64,000 bases of DNA from Monodelphis domestica (GCF_027887165.1 NC_077230.1:338654322-338718321); one strand, 5' to 3'; positions 1 to 11,790 are shown, numbered from the stretch's first letter. Notes: generated by a model not told the origin, from the letters alone. Numbers and translations are program-made.

Positions 1-434
1 ATACAGCATCTGAAGAATTAAAAGTAATGACCTTATGATCTCCTAACAGCTGTCACCTATGTCATTTTACCATTTTACAGAAGAAGAAACTCAGGAAAAG
101 GAACCGAGAAGGACTCTCCTAAGGATACAGCTAGGAAGTGGAGAGCTGTGTTAAGAATGTTAAGAATAAGCCCCCAGTTCAAGCTATCTGTCACCCAGTT
201 ACTTCCCACTGTTTTGTCACTTTTCCATACACTATCTCATTTGACTCCTATATTCCAAAACCACTCACATTTCTAAAGCATTTTATTCTTCACCCTTTTG
301 TGCATTATAAATCCCATTATTTGCATTGCAGAAGAGAAAACAGATTTAGAGAAAGGGAAATGACATTTCACAGGGGTAGCCCTAACATTTTTTTCCAATC
401 CAGGTCTTCTGATAACAAAAAAAAAATTTCTTCC
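1..434. other. Unassigned left edge
   Basis: A worn MIR-like motif ('cattttacagaagaagaaac') near 70-90; otherwise nothing recognised. No TENM4 coding sequence seen. Confidence 0.5.
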
Positions 435-530
435 ATATAAGTATTTATTAAGCTCTTACTGTGTGCCAGATACTGCTAGCACAAAGAAACAACTCCTACT
501 CCTTAAGAGCTTATATTTTATTAGTTGTTA
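435..530 (+). repeat. L2 fragment
   Basis: 'gtatttattaagctcttact' and 'gtgccagatactgctagc'. Confidence 0.5.
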
Positions 531-594
531 ATAAGTAGTGACATGATCCAAAATTGATCTCATTCATTGATCAAAAAGGCATGCATTCTTTTAA

Positions 595-690
595 AGCTCT
601 TTGGGCATAATTCCAAATTGGCTTCCAGAATGGTCGGATCAATTCACAACTTCACCAGCAATGCATGTGTCCCAATTTTGCTGATCTCAT
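595..690 (-). repeat. L1 fragment
   Basis: 'gcataattccaaattggc' and 'aatggtcggatcaattcac' match the reverse L1 3' text also at 3350-3410 and 51215. Confidence 0.45.
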
Positions 691-714
691 TCATTGAGAA
701 AAGTCTAGGAATTA

Positions 715-890
715 GGCTTCATGTAACTGACAGCTTGGTGTAATGGGAAGAGGATTGTAACTCTTGAGTCAGGGGATCTGGGTTCCGGTTTTAAGCTTTG
801 TCACTTACACTTGTATGACCTTAGGCAAGTCATTTAATTTCTCTGGGACTCAGTAGTGAAGGTGCTTTCCACCTCTAGATATTATAAATA
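715..890 (+). repeat. MIR-like SINE
   Basis: 'gaccttaggcaagtcattta' then 'ggtgctttccacctctagat'. Confidence 0.6.
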
Positions 891-1589
891 CAGAAGAGGG
901 TTAGAAGCCAGAGGCTATTCCCAGAGACTGTCCTGAGAATGACAAAAGGCAGCAAATTCTTTGTTAATGCTTGGGTTTGCCTCTTTTCTAGTTAATCAGC
1001 ACTCTGATGAAGGAAAAAAGTAAGTCACCTCTTGCTTCCAACGGGCTGACTCCAAGCATCCTTTGGAAGAACAATGGCGTCCTTTGCAGTTAATAGAACT
1101 CAGAAATTCTGCTGAGGGGTACAAAATCAGAGTGGGATCATCTTTTAGAAACAAAGAGACAAAAATCAAACCTATATTTCGCCGCAGAACAAATCTTTCC
1201 AAGTCTCCTTGAAAGCGTTGGGATACCTATTAGCTGACATGGGAAACACTTGAAAAGCTGGTCTGTCCTGCCATCTGCCGGTCAGTGTGAAGTCCTGCAC
1301 CCTTCAGAAAGCCCAGCCAGTCTTGTACTGAGAACAAAATGAGAATCCTCTCCTCGAGAGAGGGCGGGCCGTGGTCCTTAATCCAAATCAAGCACACTCC
1401 CACATTGCCCCAGAGGCAAGTCCTGCTCCTTTCATCGTCCCATTTTGCAGTCTGGGACAAATGAAGCTTACCTACCTTTCCAGCTTTGTTTTATATCAGT
1501 CCCTTTCATTGAACTACAGACAACCTGACTTACATGAGCTCCATTCTGCATTTCCCCACTTATTTTGTGTCCTACAAACTCTAATACAG
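891..1589. other. Unassigned unique-looking segment
   Basis: No repeat or exon recognised. It keeps several CpGs (for example 'ggcgggccgtgg' near 1363) in an otherwise CpG-poor region. Confidence 0.5.
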
Positions 1590-1728
1590 AAAGGCAAGAA
1601 TTAGGCAAATAGGATTAAGTGATTTTCCCAGGGTCACAAAGCTAGGAAGTGTCCCAGGGCAGATTTGAACCCAGGTCCTCCCAATTCCTGACTTGACACT
1701 CTATTTTTTGGTGCTACCTTGCTGCCCC
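1590..1728 (-). repeat. WSINE1-like SINE
   Basis: 'cccagggtcacaaagctagg' to 'gctaccttgctgcccc', the reverse of the tRNA-type head. Confidence 0.6.
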
Positions 1729-1734
1729 ATTCAT

Positions 1735-1850
1735 TCCACCTTTCTTGCACCTGTATTCCTTCAAGGTTTTGCCTATGCCTGGAGTACCTTCCATGAGACT
1801 CACTCAACTCCTTATGGTGTCAGCCATAGGAGTTTCGAAGAGGTGGAGAC
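1735..1850 (-). repeat. L2 fragment
   Basis: 'ttgcctatgcctggagtacc' and 'ctcactcaactccttatgg' resemble reverse L2. Confidence 0.35.
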
Positions 1851-2042
1851 CAAAGAGGGCTTTAAAGATAGGGAAACTGAGGCAGAATCATACACTGAGT
1901 TAGTGACAAAATTATTATTACTCTTTATCATTCTCATCTCACTCTACTGGTTGCTCTCTCTGCTGTCACCTGCAAAACTTCAGCTCTAGTTTTCAGCTAA
2001 GGAATTATCACTTACCCATAATAGTTAAGAGTTGACTCCACC

Positions 2043-2484
2043 ATCTTTTTTTTTCATCAAATTTTATTTTACTTTCACAAAGATTCACCTTCTCTCCCTC
2101 ACACCTCTCCCTGAGAAGAAACAAAGAAAAAGGCTAGAAAAAACACAACCTCTGGTAAGAACAGGTGTAGCCAAGCCAAGAGAATTCCCACACTGACCAT
2201 GTCCACTTCTCCAAGGCTAGGTCTGCATTGAGTCTCTACCCCCTCTATAAGGAAGCAGGCAACATATTTCATTATGAATCCTCTGGAGCTGTGGTTGGTC
2301 ATTGGGCATTTGTGTTCCTGACAGTTAGTTCCTAAGTCTTTACAACACTAGGTTAGGTTATTGTGGTATAAAATTTCTCCTGATTCTGTTCATTTCACTT
2401 TACATCCATGTCTTCCCAGTTTTCTCCAAAGCCACCCCCTTCATCATTTCTTAGAGCACAATAGTTTTATATGGGCTGTTCTTG
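2043..2484 (-). repeat. L1 3' region
   Basis: Reverse-oriented marsupial L1 3' end: T-rich start, 'ctgcattgagtctc', 'tgattctgttcatttcac'. Diverged. Confidence 0.5.
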
Positions 2485-3160
2485 CTAGCACGTCCAGGAT
2501 GAGGGTTTGCCAGGCTCTTTTTAGGGCTGTTCATTTACCTTTAGTGTCTACTTATAGCTCCAAGAAGCTACAGCACATATAGTGGCCATACCCCAGACTT
2601 AGCAAATTGGCTAACAGACAGACCTCAGACCTATCAATGAATTAGGAAGGTGCCTGCCTAAGCATGTAAAGACTCCTCGCCTTACTCCTTCCCTCCATGG
2701 AACTGGCATATCAGAACAGATTGTTCCAATGACCATGAAGGCCACTAAAGCAGGCTACTGAGGAGTGCTTAGAGCCTGGTCAAGACATCAAAGACATCAA
2801 GATCATCCACTGCAACCTGAGTTATCACCAGGCATTCGTCTTACCACTGGACTTCTATGATGGAAGAGAGAATGAGACTGATAACTTTATGCAACTTTGC
2901 CTCATTTAAGATCCAATTCAGTGTCTACCTCCAGAGAAAGAACTGATAAATAGAAACATGAAAGATATTTATAATACATATTTTTTGTTGGTTGACACCT
3001 TCTGTAGGGCAGGGAAGAGAAGAAGGGGGTGAGATTCCTGAGAATTAATTTTTTTAGATAAATAAAAAAATTTAAAAATAAAACCCAATTTAAGAGCAAG
3101 TCAAGCCATCATTCTGTGATGTCATTGGTCCCCTTTGAAAATAAAACCATTCTATCACAT
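2485..3160 (+). repeat. RTE-type element, interrupted by an L1 end
   Basis: Aligns with 6390-7852: 'cagattgttccaatgacca', 'agagaatgagactgataac', and 3' end 'gcaagtcaagccatcattc' then 'cattggtcccctttgaaaa'. An L1 3' end lies at about 2921-3082. Family name uncertain (RTE or an RTE-dependent SINE). Confidence 0.5.
2921..3082 (+). repeat. L1 3' end, truncated insertion
   Basis: 'tacctccagagaaagaactg' starts L1 3'UTR text ending in an A/T-rich tail. Flanks 'atccaatt' and 'acccaatt' look like a worn duplication. Confidence 0.55.
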
Positions 3161-3164
3161 CCAT

Positions 3165-3545
3165 ACACGATAACTTGCTCAACTAGTCTCCAATTTGACA
3201 AATTCCCTCAGTTTACAATTCTTTGCCACCAAGGAGAGTTGCTATAAATATTTTTGTGCAGATGCGTCTTCTTCCTCTTTCTTGATCCCTTTGACTTATA
3301 AACCTACTTGTGTTATCACTGGGACAAAGGGTATGTACAATTTAATAGCTCTTTTGGCATAGTTCCAAATTGCTTTCCAGAATGGCTGAACCAATTCACA
3401 GTTCTACCAACAGTGCGTTAATGCACCTCTTTTCCCACAGCCCCTCCATCATTTGTCATTTTCTTTTTTTTTCTCATCTTTGCCAGTCTGATGGGTGTGA
3501 GGTAAAACCTCAGAGTTTCTGCCATCTGTTTTTTAGCTTATTTCC
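3165..3545 (-). repeat. L1 3' region
   Basis: Reverse L1: 'ttgctttccagaatggctg', 'ccatcatttgtcattttc', 'tctgatgggtgtgaggt'. Confidence 0.55.
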
Positions 3546-4079
3546 CAGATGCTAAGCTTCAGCTCTTTTACTGGAAAAACAAGCCATTATGGAGGCAGTT
3601 AACAGACTAGGGAAAAGCCTTAGCTGTCTTCGAGCTCTGTCTCCCCAAGAAGAGTAGTCTATTAGCCCCTCTAGAACTGTAACCTCATTTGGAATACAGG
3701 CCATTCCACTGGGCAATTAGAGCCCATAGGCACGTATTCTGTGTACCTCTTAATAGCAGGATCAAAGTCTCTACCCCTAGCCTCGCCCAAATTAGGATTA
3801 GTGAATCTCCAAATTACTAGGCATTTCCTAATTGCTAACCTATATCCCTACCTCAAATCATTCCAACGGGCTGTATTCCCAGAGCTGTAGGGGGCTGAGG
3901 CAGAGCAGCTTCCCCGAAGCCCTAAAATCCTCTGGGTCTACCCAGCAAATGAAGGAGGAGAGTAAGGGGGGTGGGGGTGGGGGGGGCTGGAGGTAGGGAG
4001 AATCAGGAACAGAAGGCTGGCTTCAGGCAGTCAGGCCTCAGATCCTTCATTCTGAATTGCTGCTTTTCACATGCCTGGC
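3546..4079. other. Unassigned unique-looking segment
   Basis: No repeat recognised. Contains TAAT/ATTA-type core sites ('gggcaattagagccc', 'cctaattgctaacc') and a G-rich stretch at 3960-4005. Confidence 0.5.
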
Positions 4080-5297
4080 AATCAATCCATCAGTTTTATT
4101 AAGTACCTAGTAAGTGGTAGGCTCTGGGCTGGATAAAAATACAAAAATGAAGCCATTTCTGTTCTCAAGGAGTTTACATTCCACAAGGAAGCAACACGTG
4201 TGTACCTGGGGTGTATGTGGTTAGACAGGTAGGATATGACCCAACAAAGAAGACTAAAAGGTACTGACACATGATGGAGGAGGACCAGGAGAGGACAATC
4301 TGGAGAACCAGAGGGGAGAGAACACCAAGGAAGGAAAGCTGGTCAGCAGTGTCCAATGTAGTAAAGAGATCAAGAAAGATGAGCACCAAGAAAACTGGCA
4401 ACCAGGAAATCATTAGGAACTTAGGAGAGGGCAGGGTCAGTTGAACAATGAGGCTGGGAGCCAAATTTGAAGAGGGTTGAGGAGGGAGAGAAGAAGCAAT
4501 GGAAGCAACCAGAATATACAATTTTCTGGGGGCAGCTGGGTAGCTCAGTGGATTGAGAGCCAGGCCTAGAGACAGGAGGTCCTAGGTTCAAATCTGTGAC
4601 CCTGGGCAAGTCACTTGACCCCGACTGCCTAGCCCTTACCACTCTTCTGCCTTGGAACCAATACCCAATATTGACTCCAAGATGGAAGGTAAGGGGTTAA
4701 AAACAAACAAACAAGAATATATAGTTTTCTAGATGAGTTTGGCTAAGAAAGGAAGAAGAATTAGGTCAATACGTAGCTCGAAGGGTTAGCAAAGTCTAGA
4801 AAAAGGTTTTGCTTGTTTTAGGATAGGTGAGATTTATATGATTGAAGTAAAAAAAATAATTAATATAAAGGAAGAGTTTTAAGATTAGAGGAAGGGAGCA
4901 ATCTTCTGGAGAAGGTGGGAGGAGAGGGGTCAAGGGCACTTGGTCTTGGAAAACAGAAGGGCCACCTCATTGCCAGAGACTGGAGGAAAAGAAAGGGGGG
5001 GGATGATTGTAAGGGCTTCTAAAGCAAAAAGGAAGAAAGAGTGAGCTAGAAAGGAGTGAGAGAGAAGAAAGTGAGAGAGGATGAGGGAGAGAAGAAAAGG
5101 TCTGGGGCTGCCTCTGTGGAATGAGCAACAAAGTTTCCACACTTTGAGCCACCCTGCCTGTCCACTTGTCCTCTGTCTCTTGGTAAGTACATTACAAACT
5201 CCTTTAGGGAAGAAACATTGTTTTTTTTGTCTTGTATTCCCAATGGCCGACATGGGATTTTGTATGCAGTTGGAATTTAATAAACGTTTACTGATTT
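4080..5297 (+). repeat. L2 LINE 3' region, interrupted by a SINE
   Basis: One of the longest repeats here. It begins with 'tttattaagtacctagtaag', continues through the purine-rich L2 stretch ('gtagtaaagagatcaagaaag') and ends with 'tggaatttaataaacgttta'. A WSINE1-like copy (4528-4713) interrupts it. Old. Confidence 0.55.
4528..4713 (+). repeat. WSINE1-like SINE with target duplication
   Basis: Full-length: 'gggcagctgggtagctcag' to 'ggaaggtaaggggttaaaa'. The 17-bp flank at 4511-4527 recurs with two changes at 4714-4730. It lies within an L2. Confidence 0.8.
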
Positions 5298-5499
5298 GAC
5301 TTAGAAACCATGGACACAGGGAAATCCAAGTTTGGGGGAGAGTAAAGATGAGTAATTTAGGACATATTGAGTATGAGGTACTGGTAAACCTATGTTATGG
5401 AGACTAAAGCCAAAGCCCAGATGAACCTGTTTTGGCCTTTGACAATTTTTACCCTCCCTATTTCTATACAAGTTGGTCTTTAAGACTTTAAAAAACTTG

Positions 5500-5694
5500 G
5501 AGGCAATTAGGTAGCTCAGTGGATGGAGATGGAAGTCCCTGTGTTCAAATCTGGCCTCAGACACTTCCTCGCTGAGTGACCTTGGGCAAGTCACTTGACC
5601 CCCATTGCTTAGCCCTTACTACTCTTCTGCCTTGGAACCAATATGCAGTATTGGTTTTAAGATGGAAAGAAAGAGGTATTTAAAAAAAAAAAAA
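5500..5694 (+). repeat. WSINE1-like SINE
   Basis: 'gaggcaattaggtagctcag' to a poly-A tail; flanks 'gactttaaaaaacttg' and 'gatttaaaaacttg' look duplicated. Confidence 0.7.
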
Positions 5695-6299
5695 AGATTT
5701 AAAAACTTGTCGTTTGGGATGGGGTGAAGCAAAAGGCATCTGGGGACTTTGAGAGGGCCACACAAGCTCAGGTGACTAAATGATCTCTTGGGGCCATCTA
5801 AATGACCACTGGAATGGCTGGCACAGGACCACACCCCACCCAACTTCCAACTGGTATCCCTCAAAATGCTTATCTCCAATGCATGCATTTCAGAGTCCAG
5901 CTTCAGCCTTCCACACATTGCTCCATCTGTTTCCTGTATCAACACTGTTTGACTCTCCCCAGGAAAATACCTGCTCTTTAGCACCCAGGAGAGATGAAGA
6001 ATAGCTAAATATTAAATAGTATAACATTGCTAAAAGGCAGAACACTTTGAAAGTGGGAAGCTCTACCAATTTAAGGTCACAGACAGACACAAACACTCTA
6101 CCCACTCATCCTAACAGGTACACAAGCACACACACATAAACAATATTAAAATGCATGGCAAACTGCTGTTCAGATACCAGAGGTGCTATCAGGAATACTT
6201 CTAGCATTCCCCCCAAAAATAGAGAACATGAATATTTTATATAAAATATAAATTTATATTTATAAAAATTATAAATAACAAAATAAAGAAATATAAGGG

Positions 6300-6355
6300 A
6301 AATACATACATATATATATATACATGTATATGTGTGTGTATATACATATAGATAT
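6300..6355. repeat. TA/TG microsatellite
   Basis: Alternating TA and TG dinucleotides, imperfect. Confidence 0.85.
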
Positions 6356-6718
6356 TCCCAGGCTATTTACATGCAATATTTATAGTGTATAGGTATATGG
6401 GGTGTTCAAAGAGGACTCACACTTCTTGTGTGAGGGTTTACAAATCCTTTCAGAGTTGCCAATTCACTTTTAGCATCTTCCTGGCACTCAATTCTCACCT
6501 ACAGATCCAAAAAGCTGTAGCCACATCCTGGTAAAACTGTCTCAGGAAATGAGCTAAACAGGCCTCAAACCCATTATTGAGTCAAGGGGTGGCTTCACCA
6601 AGCGTGTGAAGGCATCCTTTGGCAGAATGGGCAGTTGGGAACAATTTGTTCCAACAGCTATGAAGTCGACCAAAGCTGACTCCATGGAATGCCTGGAATT
6701 TGATCAGGCATTGAAGAA

Positions 6719-6859
6719 TGTGACAAGGAAATCACTTTAAAAGACTGATATATATTAATTTAAGGTTGCCAAGGAATTCGGCTATGTAATTCCTAAATGA
6801 AAACTCAAATCAGCAGTCAACCTTTTATGGAGTTTTTAATTACAAACAGGAGGAAGAAA

Positions 6860-6933
<74 letters not shown>

Positions 6934-7670
6934 GAATAGGGCTTAAATACCCCCTCTGTTTAGGCTGGGCCAAAAGGCCCAAGCCCTTAGATAGCTGAGG
7001 CAAAGAAAAGAGATCAGTCCCTATCACTCACGTGACCAAAATGGAGAAACAGTCTCAGGGGCCTCCACCTCCAGCCTCCTTCAGAGCAAGCTTCTCAGAG
7101 CACCACCTCTCAGAGAAAAACCTCTCGACCCCCCTAGTCCTCAGACCCTGCTATCTTTAAGGAAACCATCTAAGTTCCCTCCCCTCAGTTCTCACATCTA
7201 CCAATCACTGTCCATGTCTTCCCTGTGCCAATGGTGGCTCTAGCTTAACCCAGGACCACCCAGAGGTCTGCCCCTTTGCACATGTCTGTTGAAAGTCATA
7301 TTCTCAAATAATTAAATCTTGATCCTTGCTGCAGCCCTTCCTAAATCCTTTTACTCTGAGTAGGGTGGAGATTGTAGTTTCAAGACCTGGTTCCGTCATT
7401 CCAAGTATCTCTATTGTATCAATTCTAAAATCAATCATGACTCAAAGAACTTCCTGTTATATGCTTAAGCATAGGTCAAAGCCCTTTCCATTGTTTAGCA
7501 AAAGGTTTCTGTCCTAAAGTAGTCTTAGGTAAGGAGAAGGATCCTCCCATGCCAAGGGGGTTCACATTCCAATAGAGTTCTTACTATCAGTAGGAAATTT
7601 TTTCCAGTATGAGATTTCCCAATGGGGAAATTTCCAACATTCATAAGTCTAAGAAATTTTAAGGTTTACA
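6719..7670 (+). mobile_element. Solo LTR, family A copy 1
   Basis: Starts TGTGACAAGGAAATC and ends AAGGTTTACA, flanked by 'agaa' (6715-6718 and 7671-7674), a 4-bp duplication typical of class I ERV. It contains a TATA-like 'cttaaatacccc' and a long GA microsatellite. No internal retroviral sequence remains. It lies inside an older RTE-type element. Copy 2 is at 20827. Confidence 0.75.
6861..6931 (+). repeat. (GA)n microsatellite
   Basis: Near-perfect GA run of about 70 bp inside the LTR; the sister copy has only short interrupted GA. Confidence 0.95.
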
Positions 7671-7852
7671 AGAAGCCAAGAGCAACCACTGCATTTGTGG
7701 CCATTGAGTCATCCTGACATTTGCCTTTCTGCTGGACTTTTGTGGTTTTAGAAGAAAGAAGGAGATTTTGTGGCAGTTTCAAGAGCAAGTCAAAGCATCA
7801 TCCCATGATGCCATTGGTCTTCTTTGAAAACAAAGGATGAACAATAACATAT

Positions 7853-9235
7853 CATGTGCCAGATCCCATTTCAGGTATGTTTATAAAGTAATTTGATGGG
7901 TATTGTTTTTTGAAAGTGATAGTAACCTCTGGGCTTCCCTCCCTATTGCCACTCACAGTTGGGTCAAGTATCTAGAGTATGGCTAGCTATGGCTCTCCTC
8001 TAGGTTCTAAGGCTAACCCCAGAGCATTGGCATTTCTCCAAATTTAACATTAGTTAGTTTTTATAAAGGGGCATTTACTGAGAAGATAGCAAGGAGTAAA
8101 ATATATCACCTCAAAGTCAGGGGCTAGGTCTCCCACAAGTATATTTTTAGGGAAGAGTGAGCTCCAACTTATTAGAGAACATGTGACTCAGTGGAGAGTG
8201 GATGAGACCTTAAATCAGGAAGACCTGACTTCAAATCCAGACTCAATCACTTACTATGTGGTCCTTGGGAAAGGTTCTTCATCTGCCTGCCTCAGTTTTC
8301 TCAGCTGTAAAATGGAGATAATAACTCCTCTCAGGATTGTTATGAGGATAAAATGAGAAAATATTTGTAAAGCCCTTTACAAACCTTAAAAATATATAAA
8401 TGCTAGCTATGATGGTGACAATGATAATGATGTGTTGTTTGGGGGGATTTCTTCTTTCATGGAGTCTTCATGGAGTTCCTGTTAGGTGTAGTTCTTTTCT
8501 GGACTCTTGTAGAGTCCTAAAGCTACCTTTCTGTGTGTGTCTAATTTGTTCTCTGCTCCCATTGCCCTCAGGAACTGCTATCTCAAGAACATTCTTGCTA
8601 TTGCCAATGGGAAATCCAAATCTTCTGACCTCTTGAGGTCAAGGGTAAGGGAAGGAGCAGACCAAGACTTTCTTCTCTTCACCCTCAATCTATTCCCTCT
8701 CAAGGGGTTGACAAGAACTTGCTCCATTACTAGGTAGACCCTCTATTGGAATACCAAACTCTAAAACATCCCTAGGGGCATGACTGATTTTCTTCCACCA
8801 ATCCCTATACACTTCCTGTTGAGAGAATTCTTTTATCCAATGGTTCAAAGCATTTTATTTCTTCTAGGACTTTTTCCCCACCTGGTTGATTTCTTTGAAT
8901 GATTGATTGACTCAGTAAAGTTGTTTAGGCATCATTCACACCTATTTTATACCTTTGATGGATTGATTCTGTAATTCAATCAAAAAGGCATTCTCACCTG
9001 AATACCTAGGTGGGCATCAGAGCATGGAACATCTTGTTAGTTACATTAATTGTGATGGGGTGGGGAGATGAAACACCCCTTTTATATTAACATCACCTTC
9101 GAATCCCTCCCTTTCTCTCACCCAGAGATCCATCACCTGGAACAAAGGATAAAAAAGAGGGGGTGGGGGGAGACAAGGAAAACATCTGAGCAAAACTAAC
9201 CAATGCCCCAACCGAATCTAATAATGTTTGTAACC
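7853..9235. other. Mostly unassigned, one SINE
   Basis: Apart from the SINE at 8187-8432 nothing is recognised. A pyrimidine-AG followed by an open stretch at 8572-8640 resembles an exon only by chance. Confidence 0.4.
8187..8432 (+). repeat. MAR1-like SINE
   Basis: 'tgtgactcagtggagagtgg' to 'tataaatgctagctatgatg', with the CORE segment 'ctcagctgtaaaatggagat'. Confidence 0.7.
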
Positions 9236-9432
9236 AGGGCAGCTAGGTTGCTCAATAGATAGCCATGCTGGGAGATGGGAGGTCCTGGATTCAAATTTGA
9301 TCTCAGATATTTCCTACGTATATGATCTTAGGCAAGTCATTTAACCCTAACTGGGTAATCCTTGTCCCTCTTTTGCCTTGGAACTGATACTTAGTATCAA
9401 TTCTAAGATACAAGATAAGAGGTTAAAAATAA
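9236..9432 (+). repeat. WSINE1-like SINE
   Basis: 'cagggcagctaggttgctca' to 'taagaggttaaaaataac'; diverged. Confidence 0.65.
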
Positions 9433-9454
9433 CAATAATAATTTTTCTATTAAA

Positions 9455-9652
9455 AGTAATATATGTAACCTTCCATAGTCGTCCCCCCCATCACCTCCAG
9501 AGGAAGACAGGGGAAGGTACATTTTCTCATTGGGGGGTCAAGCTATCATTATAATTATACATTATTCAGGCTATTATTATTATTGTTATTCATTCTATTT
9601 ACATTGTTGTCAACACTCTGTATCCTATACTCTTGGTTCTGTTCACTTCAAG
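9455..9652 (-). repeat. L1 fragment
   Basis: Ends with 'cttggttctgttcacttca', the reverse L1 motif; the rest is eroded and partly CCCCCC/TTA-rich. Confidence 0.35.
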
Positions 9653-9682
9653 AGGTGATTTGTGGTTTAAAAAAAAAAAGGT

Positions 9683-9858
9683 AAAATAAGGGAGCCTTTA
9701 AAGACTGAAGACCTGACCTCAGAAGTTCCCTCTGTCACTTACTACCTGCATGTCCTTCACACTGAGGTCTCTGGGCCTCGGTTTCCTCATCTATCGAATC
9801 AGGAGTTTGGATTAGATTATTTAAATCAAGAATTCTATGATTCTACATCAATTCATAT
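9683..9858 (+). repeat. MIR-like SINE
   Basis: 'ctgggcctcggtttcctcat' then 'aagaattctatgattctac'. Confidence 0.55.
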
Positions 9859-9879
9859 AAGTCTAACACAAATAGGCAA

Positions 9880-10240
9880 TGCAGTGGGTCAGAGTTCTAG
9901 ACCTGGAGTCAGGAAGACCAGAGACCAAATCCAGCCTCAGTCACTTACTAGCTGTGTGATCCTGGACAAGTCACTTAATTTTTCTTTCTGCCTTTCTGCT
10001 TGTATTTGTATTGTTTACCACAGTGCCTGGAATATAATAAGTGTCTAATAAGTTCTTGCAAACTGATTGCCTGGTTCATTTAACCCTCTATCTGCCTCAG
10101 TTTTTATATCCATGAAACAAGATTAATACTAACACCTACCTAAACTAGGGATATTGTAAGGATTAAATGAGGTAGCTCGGGTACAACATTTGCAAACCTT
10201 AAAGTGCCATTTTAAATGCTAGCTGCTATTCCTACTTCTA
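9880..10240 (+). repeat. MAR1-like SINE with L2 insertion
   Basis: 'gatcctggacaagtcactta' before and 'ctcagtttttatatccatga' after the inserted L2 end; finishes 'aaatgctagctgctatt'. Confidence 0.65.
9981..10073 (+). repeat. L2 3' end inside a SINE
   Basis: 'accacagtgcctggaatata' and 'agttcttgcaaactgattg' form an L2-type 3' end that splits the SINE at 9880-10240. Confidence 0.45.
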
Positions 10241-10269
10241 CTATTGTTATTATTCTCATGCTTTCTATA

Positions 10270-10550
10270 TTTTTCATATTCAACATGTGTTCATCCAACC
10301 TCTTCTTGAAGACCTACAAGGAGGGGAGATCACTACTTCCTGAGGCAACTCTTCACTTTTGTGTAGTTCTTATTGTTGGGATGTTTTCCCTTACATGGAT
10401 TGCTTCTTTACAATAGTCACCCACTATTCCTACTGTTTATGCCCTAAGGGGCCAAGCAGAACAAGTCTAATCCATCTTCCCTATGACAGTCTTTCAAATA
10501 CTTGAAGATTCTAACATGACTACCCTCCATAATTTTTTTGTTATCCAGGC
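10270..10550. repeat. CR1/L3-like LINE relic
   Basis: 'catccaacctcttcttgaag', 'ggccaagcagaacaagtcta' and 'gacagtctttcaaatacttg' match an ancient CR1/L3-type text; the same family recurs at 15.8-16.7 and 17.3 kb. Confidence 0.4.
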
Positions 10551-10608
10551 CAAATAAATGTCTCAAATTCCTTCAATTAATTCTCATATAATAATGCTGA
10601 TGGTGGTG

Positions 10609-10774
10609 ATAGAAGAGGAGGAAGAAAGAAGGAGGAGGAAAAAGAGGAGGAGGAGGAAGGAAAAGAGGAGAAGGAGGAAGAAGAGGAAAGGGAGGAGGAG
10701 AAGAGAAAGAGGAGAAGAAGAAGAAAAAAGAAGAAGGAGGAAGAGGAGGAGAAGAAGAAATAATAATAATAATA
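10609..10774 (+). repeat. Homopurine GGA/GAA tract and (AAT)n
   Basis: From 10612 to 10759 almost every + strand base is A or G; an AAT run follows (10760-10774). Long lysine/arginine-rich frames here are artefacts of composition. Confidence 0.95.
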
Positions 10775-10784
10775 ATGGTCCTGG

Positions 10785-11790
10785 ACCTGCCACTTGTTTG
10801 GGAACAATTATCACTCTTGTAATATTGGACTTTGTATAGCACTTTCAAATTTGGAAAGCACTTTTCATGAATACTGCATGACTTACAGTGCTCTCTTCAT
10901 ACTATTCCCACCCTCCTTTGGCCAATTTATAAATATCTGGCACCAAGTTAGTCTCACAAAGGGAGACATCTTTGATTTTCCTTGGCAGTGAAGCCCTGAT
11001 CTTTCTTTGTGCCCCTTCCACCTCATTCCCATCATGAGTTTATTGAAGCTCCTACACTCCTTGGTTGTAGCTTCTCTCTGTGCCTCCATTTAGTAATTGG
11101 CCTGAACTGAAAGTGCTGCCTTAGCATTGGAAAAGAACTCTTTTCCTCATGGACATTCTGTCTTTGAAATTATGGGCTACTTGCCCAGAAAAACAACCAG
11201 GTCAAAATATTGGAGGCTGAAGTGAGATGGCCAATCAACCTGGAAACAGCTGGTTGGGACTTATCTATCTGAATCCATTCACTAATCAAAATCAACAGCT
11301 ATTTGCTTGGGAAGGAGAAGGGGAGCCAGTAAAGGATAAATCATAAGCCCTTTAAACACCAAGTTGTGTGTACTGCACAGCTAATCCCTTCCTGGGTTGG
11401 CTTCATTAACCTCCTGATCTGTACACCTGCACAGCTGATAACAAGATGGTGTTTGAAAATGGGAGATTTTAGAGACCTTTGGTTTTCCCATTGGAGGTAA
11501 TCCAGGAAATCTTTCAAAGTCTGTATATCTCATTAGAAGGTCCCCTGCCCCCAAATTCTCATTAAATGAAAGAAGAGAGGGGGAAGGGAGACACTTTTAA
11601 GTTCATGAATCAAAGATAATCTTGGTTGTATGTTGACACCCTGGTTGGAAGAAAAGTCATCTTTTACAGTCTTGTTCTCTCTTTAATATGGATAAGACAA
11701 TCCTGAAACAAATATATTTGGGCAAGGTGTCTACTGGTTTCTGATAGTAAGAGAACCATTTAGTTTTCTTTCTTATGGGAAAAATGTTGA
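10785..11790. other. Unassigned unique-looking segment
   Basis: No repeat recognised apart from a weak MIR-like end near 10840. Two E-boxes CAGCTG (11248 and 11430) lie in text of mixed composition. Confidence 0.5.

Larger units (their letters stand above)
6390..7852 (+). repeat. RTE-type element, interrupted by solo LTR
   Basis: Left arm to 6718 and right arm 7671-7852 belong to one element, related to 2485-3160. The right arm ends 'gatgccattggtcttctttg' then 'aacaataac'. The LTR insertion is younger. Confidence 0.5.

Noticed and set aside
6836-7027. Ser-Leu repeat open frame
   Set aside because: Produced by the GA microsatellite in a solo LTR.
8572-8737. Exon-like stretch with an upstream pyrimidine-AG
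   Set aside because: No partner exon, protein match or clean donor; such motifs are expected by chance.
10558-10848. Arg/Lys-rich and Ser/Leu-rich open frames
   Set aside because: Produced by the homopurine tract.
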